Below are positions 41,428 through 52,040 of a stretch of DNA of 64,000 nt, piece after piece. Position 1 is the stretch's first letter. Every line of letters begins with the position of its first letter. The translations under genes and the position numbers were made by a program. The notes beneath the pieces were generated by a model. That model did no database searches, had not been told where the DNA came from, and saw only the letters and a program-made list of their open reading frames with translations. The stretch comes from Rhynchopus sp. YZ270_cl-10 (Eukaryota > Euglenozoa > Diplonemea > Diplonemida > Diplonemidae). Location: NCBI GenBank assembly GCA_964035575.1, contig OZ037914.1, forward strand, positions 1,070,213-1,134,212, in the 5' to 3' direction.

Positions 41428-42012
41428 GGGAAGGCCCATTATTCCAATCCATGTTACAATGTAACAATGGGGGGGGGGGGGGGGTCTGGGGGCGGGAATT
41501 TTGTTACTTAGGATGGAATATTTTTTTTTTTCAACGGTACAAATTGGGGTCGGAAAATTTTTTTGACCAATTTTTGCCCACAAAAAATCGAAAAAAAAAA
41601 ATTTTTTTTCCGATTCTCGGGAGACTGTGCGTGCTGTGATGGGGTCATTTTGCGCTGAGAAATGAGTTTTTTTGGCCTAAAATGCATGTGTCAGTTTTGG
41701 GTGTATTTTCACCTAAAAACTGACACATGCATTTTAGGCCAAAAAAACTCATTTCTCAGCGCAAAATGACCCCATCACGGCACGCACAGTCTCCCGAGAA
41801 TCGGAAAAAAAAAATTTTTTTTTTTGATTTTTTGTGGGTGGGAAAATTTTTTCGGACCCCCCCTTAGGTTTTGTACAGGGCCCCCCTGTAACTTAGGGGG
41901 GAAACCGTGATTCCCAAAATTTTTTTTGCTCGTTGGGGGGGGGGGGGGGGGGGGGGGTTTGGACCCCATTTCAAGTAACATTGTAACATGGATTGGAATA
42001 ATGGGCCTTCCC
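41428..42012. mobile_element. Foldback element with GGGAAGGCCC ends
   Basis: 585 bp. The ends GGGAAGGCCCATTATTCCAA are perfect inverted copies, and the arms contain G/C runs of about 20. The centre (AACTGACACATGCATTTTAG) is also inverted. Half of a related element lies at 50.6-50.8 kb. Confidence 0.8.
41937..41957. repeat. Poly-G tract
   Basis: About 21 consecutive G inside the right arm of the foldback element. Confidence 0.9.
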
Positions 42013-42225
42013 AAACACAGAATTTAAGGTAATTTTGCTGCTAATAACGGTGAGAGAAAACCCCCGCCCTCCCTACCCAATCTAGAGTATGCCTGTGCGA
42101 GACACTGTTGTTCTCCATAACACCTATCTCTGGGCAGGGGGGGTAGTTTCCTTGTTTAAAATCCCACAGCACAGCGAGGGCTTTGGGGGGAAGTTCATCT
42201 TACCAAAGAAAAAAAAGCACTTTTA

Positions 42226-42258
<33 letters not shown>

Positions 42259-42640
42259 TTCTTTTTTTGCCTCCCCCTCCCCGCTCTCATCTCCTCCGTT
42301 CCCCCCTTTTCTTTTCCAGTAGCACTTCCCCCCCACCACCACACCCCTTTCATAATCCGTGTCCTCTTTCCCTGTTATTCCCTCTACCTCTCCCTCCCCC
42401 CCTTTTTTTTTGTGTCTAAATAAACGACACAAAGCTGTAATTGTGTGTGTGTGTTTTTTTTTTGCAGTCCAGATCAGCCCCCCCTCCCATTCTCTCCTGC
42501 AAACATCCTGCAAAAAAACAATAAAAAAAACAAAAACAAGGACGCGAATATATCAAAAACTTCATAACCACCCATTAAAACCCCCTCTCCTCTTCTCTCC
42601 TCCTGTTATCTTTGAGGCTCGTTGTTCTTTTGTTCTCTTT

Positions 42641-42690
42641 TAGGTGACTAAACACAGAGAGGTTTACGTTCACCACGTTTTCTCCTCTCT
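42641..42690 (+). repeat. Short repeat family A, copy 12, with compensated stem
   Basis: TAGGTGACTAAACACAGAGA then GGTTTACGTTCACC. The stem is TAAAC/GTTTA: both sides changed relative to TAAGC/GCTTA, keeping the pair. Confidence 0.8.
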
Positions 42691-43035
42691 CTCTTTTTAT
42701 ATATTTTACTCTGTTTTTTTTTGCTTGTTTTAAATTTTTTTTTGTGAGGTGTACCCTGTCAGGCAAATCATTACTGACCTTCAAGAAGGCGTTGGTTTCC
42801 TGTACAGACTACTTCGCGCCCGTCTCCTGCTCTTTTTTTCTTTTTTCTTTTTTACTTTGATCGCGTACAGCGATGAAGTACGAACATTCGGCAGAAAATT
42901 TTGCCATTTTTTATTTTTTATTTAAAAGGTGCGAAGGGGTACGTTAGCACTAACCCAAAATACATAGATATTGTCTCATACAGTCAGTGGTAATAGCTTC
43001 TCATAATAAAAAAAAAATTGGGATATTACTCTGGA

Positions 43036-43145
43036 TATAGTCACGGATGCTGCCAGATCTGGCCAGATTTGGGGGCCAATTTCCCAGATCCAGATGTGGA
43101 GATCTGGTTTCCAGATGTGGCCAGATCTGGCAGCATCCGTGTATA
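43036..43145. mobile_element. MITE-like element, CAGATCTGG family, copy 2
   Basis: Ends CACGGATGCTGCCAGATCTG in inverted orientation. Matches the 1.2 kb copy along its length, with a deletion of about 9 bp near the centre. Confidence 0.75.
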
Positions 43146-43176
43146 GTGTTCTCAAAAAAGAAAATAAGAAAGGACA

Positions 43177-43208
43177 AGGGTGTGTGTGGGCACGAGAGAG
43201 TCACATCC

Positions 43209-43213
<5 letters not shown>
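43177..43213 (+). repeat. Short repeat family E, copy 5
   Basis: AGGGTGTGTGTGGGCACGAG then AGAGTCACATCCATTT. The stem TGTG/CACA remains. Confidence 0.5.
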
Positions 43214-43243
<30 letters not shown>

Positions 43244-43279
43244 AAGTTTTTCTCCTCCTTTTCTCCAAAATGTTTCATT

Positions 43280-43315
43280 CAGATGTGTATGCACGGTGAG
43301 GCATATTCTTTCGTT
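43280..43315 (+). repeat. Short repeat family E, copy 6, with compensated stem
   Basis: CAGATGTGTATGCACGGTGA then GGCATATTC. The stem is TATGC/GCATA where copy 4 has GTGC/GCAC. Confidence 0.7.
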
Positions 43316-43474
43316 GATTTTTTTTTTAATTATTTTTTTTCTCTTTGCCTCCTCCCCTCTCTTAGGGAAAATGCGGGTGCGTCTGCCTGTTTTAACACCC
43401 AAAAGTCCGTATAGAAGTCATTGTTGGAGGTTGGACTGTGTGTGATTTTTTTTCTTCATTTTTTTTTTTTTTTT

Positions 43475-43570
43475 TGGTCTCAAAGAGGTTTCCTCTTTAG
43501 TCAGTGGGAGGCGTATTGCAGTAATAAAAATATCACCACAGAATATTTATTACGCACTTTACGCACAAAA
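43475..43570 (+). repeat. Dispersed repeat O, copy 1
   Basis: GGTCTCAAAGAGGTTTCC, GTCAGTGGGAGGCGT and ATAAAAATATCACCACAGAA followed by TATTTATTACGCAC. A second copy is at 54.87 kb. Confidence 0.7.
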
Positions 43571-44298
43571 CAAAGTCGATGCTGATAGTTGCTCCGGTTA
43601 TCGCCCCGCTGTTTCCTTTTCATTTTCATTTCCCCCCCCTTTTTTTCCCCCAACGACATAATCTTTTGCGCGTTTTTCTATTGTCGCATTTATTTGATGT
43701 TCAAAAAAGAAGAAGAAAAAAAATGGAGGAAAGAGGGAGTACGAAAATGATCGGCAAACGAGAACAGTCTCAGCTGCCCATTTTTTTTTATTGAGATTTA
43801 TTATTCCGGTTTTTCAAGAATGAAATATTTTCATTTTAGTGATTGCTAACATTCGTGTTTTCAGAACGCAAAAAATGAATCTAAAGGGAGGGAGCATGTA
43901 TTCCCCCTTTCCCCCCCACTCCGTGAAACAAACAAAAAGAAGAATCTTCCTCACAAATACGTCTAATTTGCGATGAGGAAAAATAAAGGGGGAAACCCAC
44001 CTAATAGACGAAGTGGTGTGCGTACGTTCCAACATTGAGGGGAAACTGTGTCGAACAAAACGGTGTCCGAAGGAGTGATGCTATTGGTGTGAGTAGAGGA
44101 AATTAAGAGGGGCAAAATGGAGGGCGGGGGGGGGTACACAATCAACGCGTAGATCACCTATCACCTTTTGTGATCGGGGGGAGGGGGGCGAAAAAAGTGT
44201 CCCCCCCCCCACTTCGTCTTCTTCTCTTCTCCTTTCACTCCTTGTCCTGGCATGCTCTGTTCCTATACCCGATTCCACCCCCTCACTTATTTTTTTTC

Positions 44299-44348
44299 CC
44301 TGCGTCCGTGAACAGTGAGGTATTTGCACTTTTCAACTTCTCTTTTGT
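44299..44348 (+). repeat. Short repeat family G, copy 3
   Basis: CCTGCGTCCGTGAACAGTGA then GGTATTTGCACTTTTCAACT and a T/C tail. Confidence 0.55.
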
Positions 44349-44384
44349 TTTTTCTCTTTTAAACCCAAATTTTCAAAAAAGTTT

Positions 44385-44448
44385 GGGGTACATTTAGTGT
44401 ACCCTACTATACCTTCTATTCAGTGTAATAGTTAGGTATATGAAACAA
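44385..44448 (+). repeat. Dispersed repeat J, copy 1
   Basis: GGTACATTTAGTGTACC hairpin, ACCTTCTATTCAGTGTAAT, then GTATATGAAACAA. A second copy is at 48.39 kb. Confidence 0.7.
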
Positions 44449-45634
44449 TCTTTTATTTTTTGTTGCCATGAAGGAGGAAATAGAAAACAAAAGCATCTTG
44501 AACACACTTTGCAGTTCTGGGGATGAACCGCGCTGCAGAGGTTGTAGTGAAACGCACACACCTCACCAAAAACAGGTCGAGATGGATACGTTTTCACAAC
44601 CTCTCCCATGGGGTTTTTTTCGTGTGAAAAGTGTTAAGTTTCTAATATTCTTTTAAAATTTGCTTTCCGTACAATCACACTACGGAAGAAAGGGTGTAAA
44701 TCTTCGTTGTACAGGTTGACGGGTTGTCACAGCCACCTCCCTTTAAAAACTTTGTGTTTCTTTTTTTTGTTTTATTCTTTTTTTTTTTTGCCCAACTCCC
44801 TCCCCCCTGCAACCGTGTTTTTGTCCTCCCTTTTTTTGTCCCCACTCTCTACCCTCTGCCACAAGAACCCCCTCTCCCCCCTCTGATCGATGACCAGCAC
44901 AATATTTTTTTTTTTGAAAGAAAGACCCTGCCTCTCTGGGCTCCCCTCCCCCCCCTTTTTTTGGGACGCAGATACGTCTTTTCATTGTTGTCATTATTTG
45001 TTTTTCTTTCTTCTTCTTTTTGGCATTCCTCCGAAATAAAGCTGTGTCTCGAGGTGTAATACTGACACCTTTGTTTGTAGCCAGAGTTTTCGCTATCAGG
45101 GTACCGGGGGTACCTTCAAGGGGAAAAAAAATCGGAAAAATCCAGGAAGAGCCCAGTACAGGAAGTGCTTGGTGTGAGGGGAAAAAAACGCTCGAGAGAC
45201 TCGTTTCTCTTTGCTTTGTTGATCAAAAGACTATAAACGGGAAAAATAAAGGTTTGTTCATCGCGTATTGACGGCGAAATGAACGGACCTTTTCGCGCGG
45301 GGCGCGAAATTTTTTTTTTTGGCCCCTTCTTTTGGCGGTATCCCCATAGCATCCGAACGCGCGTTCCGGTTTTTAGGGCGTTTTCGGGTGCGCGTTTGAA
45401 AAATGAGGGAAAAAAACGCGCGTTCGAAAGCTGGTATTTTAGAACCCCCAAGAAAAAAAATAGCGAAAACCCTGTTCAGCCTCCAAAAAAAAAAGTACTT
45501 TTTTTTAATGTCATATGTCACACATAACCTTTCCAAAAAGCTGCCTTCTTTGAAGAATATGATACCTCGTTTCCCGGGGAATATCGTTGTACCAGAACCA
45601 GTTCATCTTCACCAACTTTTCTCTCTCTTTTCTG

Positions 45635-45680
45635 AAAGGTATGCACAAGCAGGTGAGAAGGTACATTCATCTTTCAAGTT
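45635..45680 (+). repeat. Short repeat family E, copy 7 (divergent)
   Basis: AAAGGTATGCACAAGCAGGT then GAGAAGGTACATTCATCTTT. Confidence 0.45.
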
Positions 45681-45945
45681 TTTTTGCTTCTTTTTTCTTC
45701 TTTTTTTTTTTATGGCGCATCACAGTGTCTCAGTGGCGCATATACGACCCCTCTGATTCACCCTCACACTATAAAACTAAAGGTATAGCTAAGATATATC
45801 AAATGCACTGTATAAAGAGAACTGTACAAAAAAAAAAAAAAAATTGTCCAAATAAGACGGATTTTGGAGGCAATTTGGCCCGTTTTTTTTTTTTTTACGC
45901 TAAATTTGGACGACTGTAATTGTTAAAAACAAAATGTGTGCAATG

Positions 45946-46085
45946 ACTCTGAGTGGGTGATCTATGGGGAGAGAATCTTTTTTTTTTTTTTTTTCCACTC
46001 TCAGCAGCGTCTCACAGGCTCTCACAAAGCTCTCACAGCCTGTTGCGTGTCTTGCGGAGACGATCATAAGATCATAGATCACCCA
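45946..46085 (+). repeat. Dispersed repeat K, copy 2, with inverted flanks
   Basis: Starts GTGGGTGATCTATGG and ends CATAGATCACCCATG, so the whole unit can fold. Inside it lies CTCACAGCCTGTTGCGTGTC, shared with 2.5 kb. Confidence 0.6.
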
Positions 46086-46125
46086 TGAGAGAGGGCACAT
46101 TCATCTGACAAAAGGTTTTCTTTTG
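46086..46125 (+). repeat. Short repeat family E, copy 8 (3' part)
   Basis: GAGAGAGGGCACATTCATCT then GACAAAAGGTTTTC, joined directly to repeat K. Confidence 0.55.
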
Positions 46126-46358
46126 TTTAACGCGGCGGTCACGGATAGAATAATAAGGGCTCAGTTAAATGCGAAACTAAAGTTACACAAAACATGATGC
46201 GTTCTTTGAGACAAAAAAAAAAGGAGGAGGAGGCAGATGCGATTAGGTGCCGTGGCGTTCGATATAAGAGCTCCAATATTTAAAAAAAAAAAAAAATGCT
46301 GTGAAAAAGGGAAAACCGAACCGCTCCAAAAAAAAGGTAAAAAAAGGAAAAAAAAAAG

Positions 46359-46392
46359 TATGGTGCAGCTCCTCTGGGTGTCTGCGCTAATA
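46359..46392 (+). repeat. Short repeat family C, copy 2, with compensated stem
   Basis: GGTGCAG pairs with CTGCGCT, where copy 7 pairs AGTGGAG with CTCCACT. The loop CTCCTCTGGGTGT matches the family. Confidence 0.65.
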
Positions 46393-46480
46393 CTATGTTT
46401 TCAAATGAGATTTTTCAGTTTGTTCTTTATTTTTTCTCCCTCTCTTTTTATAGTGGCCATTTTTGCCACGCTCTTCTTTT

Positions 46481-46520
46481 AGGTGAGCTATGCACATTTT
46501 AGTTAGGTTCATCTCACAAA
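46481..46520 (+). repeat. Short repeat family A, copy 13 (divergent)
   Basis: AGGTGAGCTATGCAC then TTAGTTAGGTTCATCTCACA. A TTCTTTT tract lies just before it. Confidence 0.55.
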
Positions 46521-46788
46521 AAAAAAAATTGCTCTCTCCTGTGCTCTCCTTTTCTCTCTCTTTTTTTTCGTCTTTTTTTTTTCTCTCTGTCTGCCTTGTG
46601 TAATAAGAAAGGGGGGGGGGTGTGATGTTATCTGCAAGGATCTAGTGATAGTAGTCTAGACTGACAAAAAAAGATTTTTATTTCCAAATGACAGGAAAAG
46701 ATCTTTATTGTCAGGTTCATTTTTTTTTTTTTTTTTGATAGTGTGGGGTGCACAGTGAGATATTTCTTTTTTTATATTTTTGTGTTCA

Positions 46789-46840
46789 AAGGTGAGACTG
46801 ATCATGAGAGGCTTAGGTTCACCTCATAAAAATTTTTTTG
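46789..46840 (+). repeat. Short repeat family A, copy 14
   Basis: AAGGTGAGACTGATCATGAG then AGGCTTAGGTTCACCTCATA. Confidence 0.65.
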
Positions 46841-47396
46841 TCTGTCAATATTTTCTGTGATGTTGCCCCCGCGTCCTTCGGGGCGTTTGCTTTTTTTTTG
46901 CACTTCTTTTTTCTTTGTTTATTTTCTCTTTCTCTGTTCTCTGTTGCTTCGTATCTTAATCCTCTTTAAATAGTTAAAGTGGAGACCCCTTGGCAATTTT
47001 AAAATGTTTTTGACACCCTCTATCGTGAGAGAGCGCTCTTTTTTGGGCAGCAAAATAGCTACCGACTAGAGTCTGCATATTGAGTATCGTTGGTTTTGTA
47101 TCAAAAAGGAAAAAAAAAAAAAGAAAAAGTAAAACACAACGAAAATGCGCTGTCAAACCTTTTTTTGTCCGTCTCCAAAAACAAAAAACTAAAAACAAAA
47201 TTTAAGCATTTTTTTAAAAAGAAACTTTGTATCTCTTACTCAAATCTAAAAAAATCCCCCTAAAAGATAAACAAGGCGAAAGGTATCCTTCTTTTCCTTC
47301 GGGTGAGAGGGGGAAAAACAAGGGCAAAAAAAAGGGGGGGAACTTCACAACTCCCACGCTGTCTTTTTTTTTTTCTCTGTGAGAAAAAATTTTAAT

Positions 47397-47440
47397 CAGA
47401 TGTCTGTGCATAATAGTCGCAACTCATCTTTAATTTTTTT
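47397..47440 (+). repeat. Short repeat family E, copy 9 (divergent)
   Basis: CAGATGTCTGTGCATAATAG then TCGCAACTCATCTTTAAT and a T/C tract. Confidence 0.5.
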
Positions 47441-47490
47441 CTTCTTTTTCCTCCTGTAAACAATTTCCCCCATAAAAAAATGCTAAGATT

Positions 47491-47550
47491 GCGTACAGAC
47501 CCTAAGTAACCACCAAGAGTGGGTGATTAGGAAAGTGTACACAACAAAAA
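47491..47550 (+). repeat. Short repeat family F, copy 2
   Basis: GCGTACAGACCCTAAGTAAC, ACCAAGAGTGGGTGATTAGG, then ACACAACAAAAA. Stem CCTAA/TTAGG with inner CCAC/GTGG. Confidence 0.6.
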
Positions 47551-47706
47551 AAAAGGGTACGACACCTCTGGAAGGGGGCAGTGCCTTTGATCAAATCTCC
47601 AAAGGAGCTGTCAATGTGCCTGTTGTCTCCAAAAAAAGCGGAGCGTGTTGGGAACTTTATTAAAAGAAAAAAAAAACCGATTAAGTACAAAGCCTTAGGG
47701 CGACAT

Positions 47707-47750
47707 TGTGTACAGATCCTACCTCGGTAGGTGATTGTCGATGCAACAAA
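47707..47750 (+). repeat. Short repeat family F, copy 3
   Basis: TGTGTACAGATCCTACCTCG then GTAGGTGATTGTCGATGCAA. Stem CCTAC/GTAGG, loop CTCG; A-rich tail. Confidence 0.75.
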
Positions 47751-47789
47751 AAACCCCCTCTCTTCCCGCTTTATATATTTTTTTTAAAA

Positions 47790-47835
47790 AAGATGTGTGT
47801 GTACAAGAGGCGCATTTAGCTCACAATGTTTTATT
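47790..47835 (+). repeat. Short repeat family E, copy 10
   Basis: AAGATGTGTGTGTACAAGAG then GCGCATTTAGCTCACAATG. ATGTG can pair with CGCAT. Confidence 0.6.
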
Positions 47836-48018
47836 TTACCGTACTCGGAACTACTTCAGAGTCGCAACTATGTTGGGACAGAAATATTCTGAAAGCAGTT
47901 TTCTAGTACGATATATTTGCTCCTTTTGAAGGCCCCATTTTCTCCTCCCGTTTTCCTTTCTTCAGAGAGAGCAATAAAAACGGCAAAACCCTCCTCCGAC
48001 AGACGAAGGGAACACACA

Positions 48019-48065
48019 TTAGTGGAGCTCATCATGTCAACACTAATACAACCAAATTTTCAAAA
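48019..48065 (+). repeat. Short repeat family C, copy 3
   Basis: TTAGTGGAGCTCATCATGTC then AACACTAATACAACCAAATT and TTCAAAA. Stem TTAGTG/CACTAA. Confidence 0.75.
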
Positions 48066-48385
48066 TGCTAACAAACCTTGAGGCAAACAAAAAAAAGAAG
48101 AAAAAAAATCTACCAGAAAAGTTAATTCGGTTCAACTAACGCCAACGTAAGGTAAGCCTACACACCCTCCAGTTTGATTACTTACAGTAAAAAAAAGCGA
48201 AACGCCAAAAAATGAACACAAAAACGAAAAAAAAAATCTTTTTTTTTTTGAAGGGTGGGCGCTTGTCGATAACAACAACAACAAATTTCGTCCAACCCAC
48301 CTCCCTTTTATGGTTAAGATGAACGAGAGACTACGGTTCATCAATTACCAAAAAAAAAACGCTGATTTTCTCTTTTTTTTTAAAA

Positions 48386-48448
48386 AGGTACATTTAGTGT
48401 ACCTTATTGTACCTTCTATTCAGTAGAATAGAACGTATATGAAATAAC
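48386..48448 (+). repeat. Dispersed repeat J, copy 2
   Basis: GGTACATTTAGTGTACCTTA, ACCTTCTATTCAGTAGAATA, then GTATATGAAATAA. Confidence 0.7.
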
Positions 48449-49002
48449 CCCCCCCCTTTTTTTTTTGCACTGACTGTTTCTGGTACCCCCCCCCGCGTCA
48501 GCCTGCCTCTGTCATATTTCCACTCTATAGTGTCCTTCCCTCACCATCACATGACACCCCACCCTCTCCCAGACCGTTTTATTATCTTTTTGTTCATCCT
48601 ATATTACAAAACTTCCTTGCTCACCCGAAATAAAATAACAGAATACACCTTTTATTTGACTCCCCTCCCCCACTCCCTCTCGTTCTTTGTTCTTTTTTTT
48701 TTTTTTTTTTTCTCTTTTTCAGAAGTCTCTTCTGCTCTAACCTCGATCTAACACTCTTTTTAAAAAGGTGACTAAATGCATAGCTTATGCTGCAAAAAAA
48801 ACAAAGCAAAAAATGATCCAAAAAAAATACAACAAAAAACAGATTGATGAATAACCAATGTTCAAAACATTAAGTAATCTAATCAGACGAATGCATTAGG
48901 CTATGGGTCACCTCTCTTCCGCTTTTTTTTTTCTCTTTTCATATTATTTTTTTTTTCACTTCCAACAGTTGGAATATTGCACGAATTAAGAGTGCATTCC
49001 AC

Positions 49003-49050
49003 TAAGATGACGTGGCACAGAGAAGCTTCAGTTCATCTTTTCTTTAAGAA
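49003..49050 (+). repeat. Short repeat family A, copy 15 (divergent)
   Basis: TAAGATGACGTGGCACAGAG then AAGCTTCAGTTCATCTTTTC and TTTAAG. Confidence 0.5.
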
Positions 49051-49695
49051 AACGCAAGAATTTTTTTTTTCTCTTTTTCGTGAACCAAAAAAAACCAAGA
49101 AATCGAACCAGACAACTGCAACTACCATATCCCCAAACCATGCAGCTGCACGCTGGAGTTGGGGATGAGGACTTTAAAAAAGCGGGATGTCTCTGTCTAA
49201 TACCCATTCCCCCCTCCCCAATCTCTCCCCAAAAAAAAAATGTTATTAAAGGAGACCAAAGCACGGCATTAGCTTTGACTCTTATAAACGTTTCTTGTTT
49301 GATTTTTTTCTCCCCCATCACTTCTGACCTCGAACTCACATAGTAGTGAGACACAAAAAACATTGTCCCCCATTTTCTCAAGAGTGAGCGAGGTCCTACA
49401 AAGGAGGTAACATTATCCCCGCCGTGGTGCATGACGGCATCTATTACAACAAAAAATGAAAAAGGCCGCTTTTTTTTGGTCAACAGCGGAAATGCAGAAC
49501 AGACGCCTGCTCCTATTGGGCCCGGAGTCTGCGCTCAACGAAGGCGCTTGCGCTTACGATTTCCATTTTGTTTTTGGGTGCACGGAGAGCAGAATCCACG
49601 GACGGGAGAGATCGTACTAAACAAAAAACAAATTGTGACCAACCGATAGTCAGCGTCACGCTGCTTCGGGTAGGTATTTTAAAAAAAAAAATTGG

Positions 49696-49765
49696 ACAGT
49701 GGAGATTGCACAAACTGTGGCAACACAACCGAGGCAACTACACTACTCCAACAATTTTTCAAAAA
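49696..49765 (+). repeat. Short repeat family D, copy 2
   Basis: ACAGTGGAGATTGCACAAAC, CAACACAACCGAGGCAACTA and CCAACAATTTTTCAAAAA. A family C module follows after 8 bp. Confidence 0.85.
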
Positions 49766-49773
49766 AAAAAAAA

Positions 49774-49825
49774 TTATAGCGGAGCACACTGTAGGGTGGC
49801 TACACTAATACAACTGAGTTTTTTT
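49774..49825 (+). repeat. Short repeat family C, copy 4
   Basis: ATAGCGGAGCACACTGTAGG then GTGGCTACACTAATACAAC. Confidence 0.7.
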
Positions 49826-49906
49826 AAAAAAGGGGCCCCCAATAAATAGGACGAAACTACGTCTTTCCTTTGTGTGGTGCAAAAAAAAATAGGCTTCGGC
49901 CACAGT

Positions 49907-49958
49907 TGAGTACAGATCTTTATACCAGTAGGTGTAAAGTGATTTGTTACACAATCAA
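49907..49958 (+). repeat. Short repeat family F, copy 4, with different stem
   Basis: GAGTACAGATCTTTATACCA then GTAGGTGTAAAGTGATTTGT. The stem CTTTATACC/GGTGTAAAG has loop AGTA: pairing is kept with a stem unlike copies 3 and 6. Confidence 0.7.
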
Positions 49959-50141
49959 AAAAAAAAGGCTAAAAAGGCTTCCAAGAAAAAGTATGGAGTA
50001 TCCTAGCTCGCGGTGGGGTGGGGGGGGGGTTTTTTTTTTGTCAAAATTTGTCAAAAAAACGACTACAAAAATGGTGTGGCCCGAAACCCGGTTTTTGGGG
50101 TACATTAGAAGTACATTTTTTTGACTTTATTTTAGGCGTGA

Positions 50142-50592
50142 TTACTGGGGGGGGCCGAATAAACGAGGTAATTCGAATAAAGCACGTACGTCGAATAAAG
50201 CACGCATTTGAAAAATGGGTTTTTTGCTTTTTTTTGCGTCGAATAAAGCACGTACGTGTTTTATTCGACTTTTTGAACTTTTCCTGTGTTGTGACAAGGT
50301 AGTTCGTATTTTGTGAAAATTTAAGTCGCTGAAATTTTGTCCATTTTTCCGTATATCCCCCACCACAAGCCGGGATTGGCTCGGAAATGCAGCAAAATCA
50401 CCTCTTGGGCGAAAAAAAAATCGAAAAAAAATTGTGACTGGAAAAACTTTCCAAAAAGTTCAAAAAGGCGAATAAAGCACGTACGTGCTTTATTCGCCTT
50501 TTCGAACTTTTTTTTTTTTTTAAACCTCAGGATCTGAAGTGTAGGGACGCCTAATAAAACACGTACGTGCTTTATTCGACCCCCCCCAGTAA
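50142..50592. mobile_element. MITE-like element with nested GAATAAAGCACGTACGT palindromes
   Basis: Ends TTACTGGGGGGG in inverted orientation. Inside, GAATAAAGCACGTACGT occurs several times in both directions, including a 32 bp perfect palindrome near 50466-50497. The interior is non-coding. Confidence 0.7.
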
Positions 50593-50619
50593 GGGAAAAA
50601 ACTTTTTTTTATAGGTGAC

Positions 50620-50815
50620 TTTTTTTGGGGGGTCCGGGGGGGGGGCGAAAAAATTTTTCGGCCAATTTTTCCCCACAAAAAATCGAAAAAAAAAAAATTT
50701 CTTTCCCGATTCTCCGGAGTCGTGCGTGTTGTGGTGGGGTCATTTTGCGCTGAGAAATGAGTATTTTGTACCTAAAATGCATGTATCAGTTTTACAGGCT
50801 ATTTTCAGGTTTGGT
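50620..50815. mobile_element. Half-copy of the 41.4 kb foldback element
   Basis: Shares GGTCATTTTGCGCTGAGAAA, CCTAAAATGCATGT and the AAAAAATCGAAAAA/CCCGATTCTC stretch with the left arm of the 585 bp element. The right half is absent. Confidence 0.65.
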
Positions 50816-50889
50816 GCGGAGCCCCACCCCTCACCTTACCCCCCACAGAACTCTATTTTCAGATGACAATTTTCTTTTATTTTAGTTGT

Positions 50890-51250
50890 AAAAGGAAGCA
50901 TGCGGCATAGCGAAAGAAGAAAAGTAGCGTACCGTGCGCCTGCGGCGCAAGCTTGCACTCTTCCCATGTCGTAGTTTGGCTGTAAAATGTTCAATTGTAA
51001 GCGCATTTTTTTGAAATGTTGCGTACCGTGGCTTCGCCTGGAACCTTTGGATGCCATGACCGCCTCTTCTTTTATAGATGCACTGAGGTTACTGATACGG
51101 CTGACACCCACTACGGCTTGTGGTTCACCTTCCCCACCCGCCTTTCACGATTTTGTGCATCAGAGGTGAGAAAGAGCCTCACCTTCTTGCACTAGCAGGG
51201 AGTCGCGCTGCGCGAAGCGCGCGCAGCGACCGCTTTTTCCGGGGGGAAAG
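50890..51250. other. More GC-rich island of unknown nature
   Basis: About 360 bp with mixed composition and no homopolymers, unlike its surroundings. Short frames exist on both strands (such as TTACGGLW-like 60-residue frames), but none is convincing. It ends in a strong GC hairpin at 51202-51230 followed by CTTTTTCC. It may be a gene relic or a non-coding RNA. Confidence 0.3.
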
Positions 51251-51425
51251 CTCGGGACCCTTTTATTATGCACACTGACTATGTCAGTATGGGTGGGAAA
51301 ATTTTTTTTACCCCCTTTTTTTACCATACATTAGAAGTACATTAGAAGTACATTTTTTTGACTTTATTTTGGGGCGGGCCACACCAAAAAAAATCAAAAA
51401 ATAAAATATGGAAATGGTGCTTTCG

Positions 51426-51525
51426 GAAGACCTGTCAGCGACCTGTCAATATCAAGGGGGGGTGTGTACAAAGTCCCTGTGTCCGCGACCTGTCAATATC
51501 GACCCCCTCCCGGATCACCAGTAAA
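51426..51525 (+). repeat. Dispersed repeat I, copy 2
   Basis: GACCTGTCAGCGACCTGTCA, GGGGGGTGTGTACAAAGTC, then CGCGACCTGTCAATATCGAC. Confidence 0.7.
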
Positions 51526-51657
51526 AGTTATTATTGACGCGAAAAGAAAGGTTTGTTTCAAAAAAAAAAAAAAAAAGTGAAGCGAAATCATTATGTACTC
51601 AGGACCCGTCTGCTCCCCCTAGGCCCCCTCTCTTTACCCCACTTCCCAAAAAAAAAG

Positions 51658-51710
51658 ATAGTGGAGCACACTCTAGGGTGGCTACACTAATACAACCAAG
51701 TTTTCAAAAA
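51658..51710 (+). repeat. Short repeat family C, copy 5
   Basis: ATAGTGGAGCACACTCTAGG, GTGGCTACACTAATACAACC, AAGTTTTCAAAAA. Stem TAGTG/CACTA. Confidence 0.85.
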
Positions 51711-51983
51711 AGAAAAAGGGAAGACACAGTCGCATCTCTGCTTCGTTTTAAAACGCTAAACCGGGGGGTGCAAAAATGGTAGCTCTTGGAATCACTTTTT
51801 CTGTGTGGGGGGTTTTTTTGCACAAAAAAGAGGGGGGCTGAGGGGGAGGGGAACGTGATAGGATGGAAAAGTCTCTTTATTTATACATAGCAAAAAGTCG
51901 TTCGGTCAACTGTTGCTACTATCGGGTCCTCTTTGGTGGACTGTCGAAAACAAAGGAAAAAAACAAAAAACTTAACACAGTTT

Positions 51984-52040
51984 GGGAGTGAAGCTCATCC
52001 TCGGGTGTCTCAGGCACTAATACAACCAAGTTTTCAAAAA
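51984..52040 (+). repeat. Short repeat family C, copy 6
   Basis: GGAGTGAAGCTCATCCTCGG, GTGTCTCAGGCACTAATACA, ACCAAGTTTTCAAAAA. Confidence 0.8.

Noticed and set aside
42183-43414. Phe- or Lys-rich frames around 42-43 kb
   Set aside because: They are translations of long T or A tracts and MITE arms, with no conserved motif.
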